This document shows positions 23,880-35,288 of a DNA stretch of 64,000 nt, in pieces. Position 1 is the stretch's first letter, and every line of letters begins with the position of its first letter. Under the pieces are notes generated by a model that did no database searches, was not told the origin of the DNA, and worked only from the letters and a program-made list of their open reading frames with translations. Source of the DNA: Spirodela intermedia (lineage: Eukaryota > Streptophyta > Magnoliopsida > Alismatales > Araceae); assembly GCA_902729315.2 (NCBI GenBank), contig LR746271.1:4856001-4920000 (forward strand), in the 5' to 3' direction. Position numbers and translations under genes: made by a program.

Positions 23880-25563
23880 CGCAAGAATCAATGGTTGTTA
23901 CCACATGTTCCTAAACATTGGAAGTTGTTGAATGAATTTCTAAAACATTTACAACCGTATCAAAGCAAGAAATTGTTAAAAGATGTCTGCTTAATGTATG
24001 AGGAGAGGCTTGAGAAATGGAATTAAGTTTTTCAAATAGATATTCAAGTGAAAAATCTCAATCTCTTCTTCCCAAATGCTTCAACAATAGACAAAAAGCT
24101 GCATCCTAATTTATATCAGAAGTTGATACCTCAAATGACATTCAAGGTAACACTCTTAGTTATGCCCTAAAGTAACTAATTAGTGAAGGAAGAGGTTGCT
24201 GGGTGAAGGCATAGGATGTTGGTAGCCTATTTTGGCCTTGGAAGGGTGGAGTCCTTGTAGAAACAAACTTGTGTGATTGGGTGGGTGAGTCCATAAACAT
24301 CATTATGTATTTCTTAAGGAAGATAGTGAAACACTAGTAGGAGTCCATTGGGATTGGATGTAGTAGGGTGAGGGATGGAGCAATATAAAAATCTTAATGT
24401 CTCTAGTGTCTATAGTGAAAGAGAGTTACATGCACACATGTTGACACATCTAATAATAACTCATATATATACTTATCTAGAAATGAAAAATAGTAAAAAA
24501 ACATTAGAAACTCTATTCTCCCCCGTCCATAGTGTTTCACCTAGCCCTACACTACTAAAGTCCTTATCTTTATAAGGCCTCTACTAAGTTTAACATATCT
24601 ATTTTTCAAATGTTTCAAATAGTTGTTATACTCATGATACACACAAAGATGCCATAAATCTAAGTTTTGTAATTAAGTATTTTATGATAATGGCATTAGA
24701 TACAATGTGGTCTGATAAAAATATACTATAAAAGTTTCTTGAATATTAGCAGTAATGATGTGAGTATTAGTAAAAATGTTACAAATGGTACAACAATTAT
24801 CTTTGACTTCTATTATAGTGAATTTTGACTAACACTTATGATATTAGTTCAGAATCCATTTTTAAGAAAACTATTTTCAAAATGGACTACGATTGGCTAA
24901 GAAAATGTTAGCATACAAAATGATAATTTTGTTAATATTATCTTTAGAAACAACTTTCCATCATTGCACTGAAAGTTAGTTATTTGCTTTCCTCAGTCAT
25001 CTACCTTGAACACATGATGTTCTAGTACTATGGTGACTACCCATACTAGTGGTTCTCTTATTATAGTTGAAGTAAATATTTATTTTGGGAATCTTATAAG
25101 ATATCATTTATATGTTATAAGTAACATAATTATTATGTTTCTTTCACTAATAATGCTAAATGGCATAGATTTAAGGTGAATTTAGTAAATTATGTTCTAC
25201 ATAAATTTTGCAAATTATTTTATGTACTTTTATATCATGTTCACATTTTGAATATTCCTATTTCATTTTCACTTTACTTTATATTTTTCTCTTAAACCTA
25301 GAATATTTAGGGTTATCATTGAGATTTAATTCTTTGAGCTGATTCTGTGACATATAAATGATTTTTCATAATATTTTTGATAATTTTAAAGATTTTTGTG
25401 TGTCAATTTCTAGTGCATTTTGGGAAGATTATCCACCCATTTAGAAACTCAATTAAGAGGCCCAATGTGTTGACTTAATTAACTATACTAAAATCACCAA
25501 AGGAGAGAGAAAAATACCATGTGAAAAAGTTATTCATGTGAAGAAATAGATGGAGAAATGAAA
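23880..25563. repeat. Large direct repeat, left copy (empty LTR site)
   Basis: Similar in order and orientation to 30116-32219. A landmark in both copies is GTTGGTAGCCTATTTTGGC. At about 25030 it holds the uninterrupted sequence GGTGACTACCCATACTAGTG, where the right copy carries an LTR. No open reading frame is preserved in both copies, so it is treated as non-coding. Confidence 0.7.
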
Positions 25564-25849
25564 TTAAAAATTTAAAAATTATACCACTAGATTACATTGG
25601 TGCGCCAATAGAAAATATTTACTAATAAATGAGAGCCTTATACAATGAGATAAAAATGAGGAGAGGTTCTTTTCAAATTGAAAATATTATTTTTAGAAAA
25701 AAAATTGTTAATTTTCATTCTAATTTAAAGTATCTTAAGGTATATATATGAAATACATAAATTTATTCTAAATCTGAAAAAGAATATCCAAGGACTTACC
25801 TTTGGATACAAACATATTTTGACGGCCATAGATCATCTTATATAATCTA

Positions 25850-27264
25850 AGTTATTCAATTGAAAACATTAAATTCAATGTTGCATGGGAGAAAACCTAT
25901 GGTTTTTTTCTTATTTCATTAATTATATTCTATCTTTTTAAGTTTTGCTTTTTTTTAGAATTTCACATCATTTTTTTATAGTTTTTTCTTCAAATTAAAG
26001 TGTAGTGTAAGTTGAAGTGGAAAATTCAAAATGAGGTCGAGGTGGTCTTTCTGAACTTTATATTTTAACAATAGTTTTAGTACTTAAATTTACATATGTG
26101 TATGATTCACTTAAAAATTATATTTTCTGCATATTTGTTCTGATTTTCTGTGTCATTGAGGACAATGTCATTTTAAAGTTTGGGGGGGGGGATATTATGT
26201 CTTAATTTATGATGTAGAATGATTAAGAATATATGTTTGCATCTGTTTTCATACTCACTTATAAAAGAAACTAGAAAAAAATTTAGGAAAACTACAACAT
26301 CTATTGGCTAATGTTTTCTCACATTTCAATTTCCTACACCTATACTTCTAAAATTCAAAAAAATCAGCTATAAAGAAGATATCTTGGATTTATTTTTGAC
26401 AAAGTGATAGTTGCAAAAAATAGAACTCTCAAAACTATCTAATTTATAAATTTCTTACATCATATTGTATGCACAAGAGCTTAAATCAATTAGAATCATT
26501 GATCTCAAAAGATATTATGATGATTATTATTGAGTTAGAAGAATGATTTACTAGTATGAAATGTTGGAATACTCTTTAGATACATGATAGATAACATGGA
26601 TTTAATTCTATAAATTTTTACTTCATAATCTTAATAGATAGTACTTACTTGATGTGAAAATTTAATTGATTATTTGAGTTTAACAAAGATTTTAACATCT
26701 TGATCTATAAGACTTGTGAAGAGAAATCACTTATTTCAAAATTTAAAATAATAGAACAATGTGAAAAGTCTATAAACAAATAGTATGTATGAAAAGTGTG
26801 AGACATCAGTCTTATTGTCAAAAATCATCTATAGAAAAACACTTGATGTAAAATAAGTAGATAATGTGAAAGCCTTGAAAAGGAAGAGTACACATGGAGG
26901 GTGTGAGACATCACTCTTATTGTCAAAATTTATTTATAAGAAATACTACTAATTCACTATGGAAAAAATAAATAAAATATAATTTAAACTTCAAAAATCA
27001 AGCTATGAAAGAAAAAGTATAAGATCAATATTATTTTTAGATAAATATTAATAACTAAAGCATCTTATTTATTATATTTAAGAGTAAAGAAATGATAAAG
27101 ATATGAATAGAAAAAGTGAAGTCTAGATTGTTATTTTAAGGAGTACTTAAATATTTAAGTGATTGATATAATTCATAATTGTATTTTTATACACTAAATT
27201 TATAAATTTGAAATAATTTTTTAATCTATTACTAAAGGATTAGCAATGATTTAAGTTTGGGGGT
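25850..27264 (+). mobile_element. 3' internal remnant of an Athila-type gypsy element
   Basis: Matches the stretch downstream of integrase in the complete element (57530-58739), including the block around GAGGACAATGTCATTTTAAAG followed by a run of G. It ends in a polypurine tract, TTTAAGTTTGGGGG, just before an LTR start at 27265. Gag and pol are absent, so it is a 5'-truncated copy. The repeated LTR-proximal signals in the same order are the basis for the assignment. Confidence 0.6.
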
Positions 27265-28349
27265 TGATAACACATAAATAGTAGGTTAGAAATGCACATT
27301 TATCATCTATATTTTAGTATTATTTGGAATATTATTCAACATTTACTTACTTCAATGATGTGATTTTAATATATTTGAAAGTATATTAACATTTTTAGTA
27401 TTTTCTTGAATTCTCTTGAATTACTCTTCTGATATAGATTAAACATTATCATGATGGACCTTATATTCAAGGACTCTATTAATTCTATTCAAGTAGTTTT
27501 TAGTGATTTATTACTCAGATCTAGGGCATCCAATATGTGCCTAGAATCCAACCGTTACATGTAGCAAGTGCTCCTTATGACAAAAGCAATCCAATGGCCA
27601 AGGAACATAGACACCAAGGAAGGTGGGCTCACCAATCCAATGGTGGAAGGTGTTTTGATGGGGAATTAGTCATCCAATGGTGGAAGGTAGTGGAGAAAAG
27701 AGACCCACAAATCTAATAGTATGCAACTAGCTAAAAAGGTGCGAAGTCACCAGAACCTTTTCACAATCTCTCTCATATGTAGAGAAGAAAGAGAGAGAGA
27801 GGAGAGGGTGTTGCACCATATATTGGGGGAAAAATAATGTTATGAACAACTCTTTTGATAGTGAAAAATCGTGGTCCTTGCACCCACCTAGAAGGGAAAG
27901 GTTTTCTAGGGCTCCACTATGCATGTTTGCAGGTGTATTGCGATAGAAATAGAAGTTCATCTTGCTTGAATGAGACCTCTCCCACTACTACAAGAGCACC
28001 TCTTCCTAGAAAAAATAGGGAATGAGTGGTGAAGCTAGGTCAATTTTGTGGTGAATGATATCCTTATTCATCTAAGGTTAGACTTCAGTCTGAAATTAGA
28101 GGTAGGTTAGGTTTTGAGAATACTATTTTACACATCATCTGTTTTTTGGTTTCATCCCTTTCAAATTTGAAAAATCAGATCAAGAACTCATCTCTCACCC
28201 TTTTCATCTCTCCCATCCATGTTTTTTTTCTATCACTTACCTTTTTCTCTTCCTCTTTCACTTAAACATATGAGTATTAAATCATTTAGTATGAACTCTT
28301 TGAGGATACAACTTGACTCACTACTACCTATAGACTCTTGTGCGTATCA
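27265..28349 (+). mobile_element. LTR following the Athila-type remnant
   Basis: Starts TGATAACACATAAAT directly after the polypurine tract. The 3' end is put at TTGTGCGTATCA (28349), a typical LTR end, but it is not confirmed by a second copy. It differs from the TGATAAG family despite a related internal region. No target duplication is visible because the 5' part of the element is gone. Confidence 0.45.
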
Positions 28350-28424
28350 AATTTAAGATCACTTTATCTTATTTTGATTGAGAAGATTTTAATGACACCT
28401 ATAAAAATCTGAACTCATGAGGGT

Positions 28425-30115
28425 TGTAATAAGTCATTATTATCATAACTTAATAGTTAATTAATAATATATTTTAAGCATTAACTTATGATAAATAGAC
28501 TTATATTCATGCTAAATTGTGAAAAAATATTTTTAGTTGATTATTGTATTTTTTTTGTAAATTATGTGATTTTATGTTAATTTTTATAATTTTTATAATT
28601 TTTATTTTTGAGATAAAATTAAGATAAATAAAAAGAAAAGAAAAATATATAAAAAAGATGACCTTGCTAGCCAACTAGGCGTGCAAGTGGGTCAAAAGCA
28701 TAGTCACGTAGAGTTGTGAGGAGGGGGCTTGAGAGGTTAAAATTGGTGGGGGCCATGTATGCATCACTCACCTTCTACAGCATGGGGCAAGGAGTGGTCG
28801 CATACACATAAGAGGACAATATTAGTGAAGAAAACAAGTATTATTATATATTTGTCTCAAACATCAAAAAGTAGTTTATTTGGTACTAAACTTGTGCTAG
28901 TGCTCAAAGGTAAGTTTTACCTATATTTATATGCATATACCCCTAATCTATGGGAGGAGGTGTCTCCATGATGTCATTAGGCAAGGATATGAGCATAATT
29001 GATTACCTCTCTCTCACATAAGTAGATGACCACTGAAGGTTCAAATGTTATTAGTGTCAAAACTCATATTTTTATCTAATTAAATTGTAATTTTTGTGTA
29101 GAACACTAGTCAATAATTAAGTTGTCAGAATCGCCCAATCATTAGCAAAAGTATTATTAACATGATTTGTGGAGTATTGTTATCAATTGTTGCATGACTT
29201 TAGATAAAAAGATTATGAATTCATCAAGTAAATGATGTCATTTTATTGACAAACTAACCATCATTGAGAAGAGGATGATTTGTTGGGATACAAATCGCTA
29301 CCTCTTGAATGCATACCAGATGCAATGAAGACCTCCTCTTACTATGCAAACTTCTAGATGAAGCTCTGTAAAATGTACTCCACCTCCATCTAATTCATCT
29401 CCGTCAAGTGATATTTGTCAAAGATCTAAAAGTAACTATTTTCCTACTCCGCTAGGTAATAGTCATCGAACATGATTCATCGACCTATTTTTTTGATTTC
29501 TAAACTTCACAAAAGATCTAGAGTTTGCCCACATCATCTATGTTCAAGAAGAGCCTTTGAGGCTGTAAACATCGTATGATAATCTTCTAAAACACACAAA
29601 ATTTTGGCAATTATTTTTGCAAAGCTAAAACTTTGACCTTTTTTTTCAACTTAATTTTTACAAAAATTAGTGTTTTATTGTGTTATTTCTAGTTTGAAAA
29701 CTCTTTATCATTCAATTATATTTTTTTGACTTTTATAGAACTTAATTTAATCAATTCAATCATCTGTTATTATTTACATAAGAATCATGAGGCAGAACTC
29801 TATTTTCGCTGAATTTACATTCATTAGGACATTGATGTCATCTTGATGTCTGCACTTGAATTTCTCTTTTTTGTAAATTTTTAATTATATTTTATCTTCA
29901 CTATTTAGTTTAAAAATCATAAAAAGTTATATTCTTTGAGTAAAATTCTAAAAACTATCATAAAAAATTATGATCAATCTGAATTTTTTTACTATTTTGG
30001 AACCGTTTATTGAATTATAATTGATTTATTTATTTCAAAAATTATTTTTTTGGTATTTCTTAGTTTATAAATTTTAAATTTTTGTGATTTATTATACAAC
30101 GATTAGGTCACATCA
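28425..30115 (+). mobile_element. LTR of the TGATAAG family, copy A2 (probably solo)
   Basis: Runs from TGTAATAAGTCATTATTATC to GATTAGGTCACATCA, full length for the family (about 1.7 kb), with no internal sequence on either side. Flanks are AGGGT and AAAGG, so a clean target duplication is not seen. It lies directly against the right copy of the 23880 repeat. Confidence 0.7.
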
Positions 30116-32219
30116 AAAGGTCAAAGGTTGTTACCATGTGTTCTGGAAATGGTAACTTTTTGAATAAATTTCCTAAACATTGAAGACCCTATAAAAGTAA
30201 GAAACTATTAAAAGATGATTGCTTAATATATAAGGAGAGTCTTGAGAAATAGAAGTATGTTTTCTAAACAAATATCCAAGTGAAAATCTGAAGCTCTTCT
30301 TGCCAAATGCTTCAATAATAGACAAAAAGCTACATCTTAATTTACATAAAACTTTGACAACTCAAACAACATTGAATTTGAAGGGGAACACACTCTATTA
30401 GGTCCTAAAGTAACTAGGTGGTGAGGGAAAAGGTTGTTGGGTGAAGGCACAAAGTGTTGGTAGCCTATTTTGGCTTTAGAAGGGCAGTCTATATGGAGAC
30501 GAATTTGAGTGATTGGATAGCTGAGCTTGTGAACTTCAATGTGAATTTCTTTAGGGACATCGTGAAACACTAGTAGGACACCTTCGAAATTAGACATAGC
30601 TGGGTGAGGGATGTAGTAATATAAAAATCTTGATGTCTCTACTGTCTATAGTGAGAAGAGTTACATGCATCCACATGTTGACACATCTTGCAATAACTCA
30701 TATATATAATTATCTAGAAATGTAAAATAGTCGAAAGCATTAGAAACTCAATCCCACCCCCTATGTTTCAACTAGCTCCACTAAACTCTTGAATGCAAGT
30801 TGCACTACTAAACTACTTATTTTTACAAGACCTAAGCTAAGTTTCACAACAAATCTAGTTTGGAAAGCTTTCAAATAGTTGTTATATTCATCATACATAC
30901 AAGGACATCATAAATCCAAGTCTTGTAATTAAGCATTTAATGCTAATGACATTGGATACAATGAGGTTTGATAAGAATATACTATAAAATCGTTTTGGAT
31001 ATTAGTAAAAACATGATTACTTGTGAAAATGTTAGAAATCCTACAACAATTACCTTTGACTTCTATTATAGTGCATTTGACTAATACTATTATTTGATAA
31101 TCCTTTTGTAAAAAGAAATAAATTCAAAGTAAAATGTGATTGGCTATGAAAATCTTAGCATACATAATGATAATTTTGTTAATATTATCTTTAAAAAATA
31201 ACTTTTCATCACAACATTCAAAAGAATAAAGTTACTTGCTCCCTTTAGTCATCTACCTTGAACATATGACATTGTAGTATTATAGTGATTGATGTGACTT
31301 AGTTGTTGTATAATAAATCATGTAAATTTAAAATTTATAAAACTAGAAAATACAAATTTTCAGATACTTAGAAATATTTCTGAACAAATATATCAATTAT
31401 AATTTAATAAAACTTCATTTCTATGTGAGTTGCAGGCTCGATTGGCCAGTGGGTACCCCCCATTTTTATTTTATTTTTTTATATCTTTTTCTTCATTTAT
31501 CTCAAAAGTAAGACTATAAAATTATATAAATTCATATAAAATTACATAATTATCCAAAAATTCATGTTAATCAATTGAAAACCACTTTTCACACTTTAAC
31601 ATAAATATAAATCTTTTATGAGTTGAGGTTAAAATTATATTTTTTACTAATTATTAACTCATGATAATGAAGACTTATTAGTGACTACCTATACTAGTGG
31701 TTCTTTCATATTGGTTAAAGTAAATATTTAGTTTAGGAATCTTATAAGAGGCCATTTCTATGTGATAAGTAACACATAATTATTATATTTCATGTATTAA
31801 TTATGTTAAATTTATAGTAAAATTAAGAAAAGTATATTCAAGATAAATTTTTCAAACAATACACTTTATGTTTAATATTCTGCATACTTTATAGCATGTT
31901 TACATTTTGGATATTCCTTGATTGCATGTTAGTATACTTTAGATAATATTTTTTATCTTAAACCAATCATAATTAGGGTTATCATTGAGATTTAATAATT
32001 GGAGTTCATTTTGTGTGATATAAAAGATTTTTCATGATATTTTTTGTCATGTTTTAGAATCTTTTTGAAATGCATGTTGATTTCTAGTGCATTTTGGGTT
32101 GATTATCAACCCATTTAGGAAACCAATTAACAGGCTCAATGTGTTGATTTAACTAACTATATTAAAATCACCCAAGGAGAGAGAAAAATACCTTGTGAAG
32201 AAATACATGGAGAAATAAA
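30116..32219. repeat. Large direct repeat, right copy, carrying an LTR
   Basis: Second copy of 23880-25563, diverged by substitutions and small indels and interrupted by a minus-strand LTR at 31290-31680. No gene is supported. Confidence 0.7.
31290..31680 (-). mobile_element. Internally deleted solo LTR, copy A3
   Basis: Both ends of the TGATAAG family are present (TGATGTGACTTAG at the left, GAAGACTTATTA at the right), but only 391 bases remain of about 1.6 kb. The middle is missing between the AATTTAATAAAACTTC end and the GGGTACCCCCCA part. Flanks are GTGAT and GTGAC, a target duplication with one change. The matching site at about 25030 is empty. Confidence 0.75.
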
Positions 32220-33417
32220 ATCCAAATTCTCACTGAAAACCCAACCAATTTCTAAATGGTTTCACTTCTAAACATTCGAAATCAATTCTAGATCCATTCT
32301 AGTATAAAAAAATTAGGTTTAGGGTGAAAAGAGAATCCCTTCTCCCTTCTCCTATCGAGTGACAACCAACAAGTTATTTCTAATTCATTGTTCAATATTA
32401 TCCATTGTGTTTCAAATCTAAATTTTCTTTAGTTTAAAAATTATTTCTGGTATTCATTTAGGTGTCACATAGATGAATTGAGGAAGAAATTTATTTCTAG
32501 AATATTAATTTAAAATTTCAGTTGAAGTCGTTCATTTGCCTCATCCCCAACATTAGAACTTCCATCAATGCATTAAGGAAAGTTTCCCTAGATTGATGTA
32601 CTTTTAAATCCCTCTTCAATTGGTCTCAAATGACACATGCTTAGTTTGAAGTAATTTATTTGATCCATTGACAACTGTTTTGTTAATATTAAATCGAGAA
32701 ATTTTAGATGGAAAATGGCATACTACTTAAGAAATATATACATTGTCTGAACTAGACCATGTAGAGTCTTGTTTAGCATTATGTCTGAGTCCATGATACT
32801 AAGTTTGAATTTATTTCTCCTTGAAATCATTTCAATTATGGTAGTTTTGTTTCATAGTCAATAAATACAAATGTACATGAACCTTTCAAAAAGAAATTAC
32901 TAATATTTTTCTACTAAAGCCATGAGTGTCAAAGAGTCAATTGAGGGCATTTAGGCCAATGGAGCCCTAGGTTTAGTTGAGATAATACAAGGTAGTAAAA
33001 AATAACTATTATACGTCCCTTCAATAATCGTGCTGATACAGTTTACACTTAGAGAGTAGGTCAAGGAATCTAAAGCATTATCAAATGCTAAGTAAGAAGT
33101 CATCTTAATGATGGCAAGAACAAACTCATGGATGGCTTAAATGATGTTATGCCCTCTTAAGCATTGAAGCATTTTTAGTTGACACTAGTCTAAAACATTA
33201 AATGTGAGCCGTTGAGACAATACTAATGGTGACTAAATTATTGGATAGTATACAGTACAAAAGAAAGCCTATTTCATAATTGGAGATTATGGAAAAATTA
33301 TTGAGATGTGCTACGCCGCACATGCTTTCTTCTCAGTGTTTCAGTTGAAGGAACAACCTAATCTTACATACGTTGTTAATAGTTGGATTTTGAAACCAAA
33401 AGATCTATTTCTTACTG
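32220..33417. other. Distal upstream region of copy 3
   Basis: No gene is supported. From about 32570 it matches 61500-61990 upstream of copy 4, and parts match 310-597 and 2690-3030 upstream of copy 1. It therefore belongs to the duplicated unit. The site matching the A1 LTR insertion is uninterrupted near 33065. Confidence 0.55.
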
Positions 33418-34676
33418 TAATCATAGCCAAGACCGAATCCGGCAAAGCCATGAAGGAGGAGGCATCTTCTCGTGGCCCCTGCCTGGGTTCTCACGAAAAT
33501 AAATCCGCAAGCAAAGCAAGGGCATGCATGTGATATCGTGTCGACTATTGTCCAAGTGGCCTGTCAAAATGCAAGGCGGGGGGTTGGGGGGGGGTCTTAT
33601 GACGTCATCTGTGCGGCTACAGATGGCGTCAGCTCCGCTATCGTCAGCCCTATTCTTCGGCATCCCACCCGCCCTCTTGTATGCCGCCATTGTGCGGAAT
33701 ACAGCGGTGCTCTTGAGAAAGTTACCGAATCCCGTGCATCTCCAACTTCTTCCTCCAGACGTCATGTCAGGAGAACGTTTTTCTGTGTATACTGTGACAA
33801 TGCGCAAGGTTTGGTTTTACACTGCTCGCATCATGGCAGAGACATCTACTCCACTGATGATGCCTCTAGGGTTCTCATGAATCGAGTTTTGTGCGGAGAT
33901 TGTATCTGCTCTAAGAGTGCCAGTGCGCATATTTCAATTGCATTCCATTTCACTGTTTACGCAGGTAGCGGAAGGATGCCTAAAGCGACGATCGATTGCA
34001 GGAACTACGAAGAAGATAAGAGAAACAAATGCGACAAGAGGGAATCTACTTACCATTTATCAGAAATGGCCGAAAAAGCGTAAGCTCAAAGCGATGGAAA
34101 AGTAAAAGGAAGGAAACCACCTGATTGGATAGCAAACTGAGATGCCCCACTGGCTCCCTCAGATCTCCCCTCAGTTGAAATCGAGAATTGATTTTCCAGC
34201 TTGTTTTCTCAGCAGAGTTTCTGCGGAAAAACTAACCTGAGTTCCAGAAGCCTCCGTCGTCTTTTAGGTTTTATTTCCTCTCTCTCTGTCTCTCTCTCTC
34301 TCTCTCTTCCCACTTTTCTCGCTTCGATCCTCTTCTCTCTTCTTTTCCCTCCGAGTTGCCAAGGATTTCTCTCTCTTGTCGAATGCATTTCCGGCCTTTT
34401 TTCGATATGGAGTAATCTCCTATTATAGGGCTACTACAGTATCTTACGCAACTTGGGTACTCATCGGCTGCTGTAAATTTGGCAAAGCCGCTCAGTTTTT
34501 ATGAAACAAGACAAAGATTCCACAGACCTGGGCTTCCAAACTCATAACATGTTCTTCTTGTTTGTAACTTTCTATTCCCTGTAGGGGGATCGTCCTTCCA
34601 TTTTGTTGGTCACCGCTGGACCCATCAGCGAGCCATGTGGTGAGGCAAAAGAAGTCGGAGGACAGAGAAGGAAGGG
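33418..34676 (+). promoter_or_regulatory. Promoter and 5'UTR block of copy 3
   Basis: Contains the conserved TTTACGCAGGTAGCGGAAGGA stretch, CTGATTGGAT (inverted CCAAT, 34121-34130), a CT-rich leader (34278-34310) and a likely 5'UTR intron from GTAATC near 34411 to CCCTGTAG near 34585. A 203-codon open frame at 33472-34083 crosses this block, but its frame is not kept in copy 4, so it is not called as a gene. Confidence 0.55.
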
Positions 34677-35256
34677 ATGGCGAGGGAGAAGATCAAGATT
34701 AGGAAGATAGAAAACACGACCACGAGGCAGGTGACCTTCTCGAAACGGAGGAGGGGCCTGTTCAAGAAGGCGGAAGAGCTGGCCATACTCTGTGATGCCG
34801 AAGTAGGGGCGATCGTCTTCTCCTCCACTGGCAAGCTCTCCGAATATTTTAGCAACAGGTGCAGATCCTTTCCTTTTAGTCCTTTTAGACGGTGTTGCCT
34901 TCTCTCTTTCTTGCCGCATCCCTCATCCAGCAGTCCATATCCCGTTCGCGTGGGTGCAAGCGTTGCCGTCTATCACATGCTAGTTGCGGAATTTTCCTCA
35001 CTCTTCTCTCTACTCTTATCTTTCTCGGTCTGATTGGTAGTTGTTCCTTTTCTTGTTTGTTGTGGCTTTCCTTAAAGGAAAGCTAGGGCTCTCCAACGGG
35101 TGTGGAGGTGAGACGAGAAACACCGAGAATGGAAGCCAAGGGACGCACGGAACGAGGAATATCTGAACAGGGTGCAGGCTTGCATTAATTGGTTGATTGA
35201 TGGATAGAAAGATAGATAAAGATTTGGATAGATAGATCGCTACAGAGAAAGAGGGG

Positions 35257-35288
<32 letters not shown>

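Noticed and set aside
33472-34083. 203-codon open frame upstream of copy 3
   Set aside because: It lies across the conserved promoter/leader block. The frame agrees in part with copies 1 and 2 but is broken in copy 4, and it has no recognisable domain, so it is better read as GC-rich promoter DNA.
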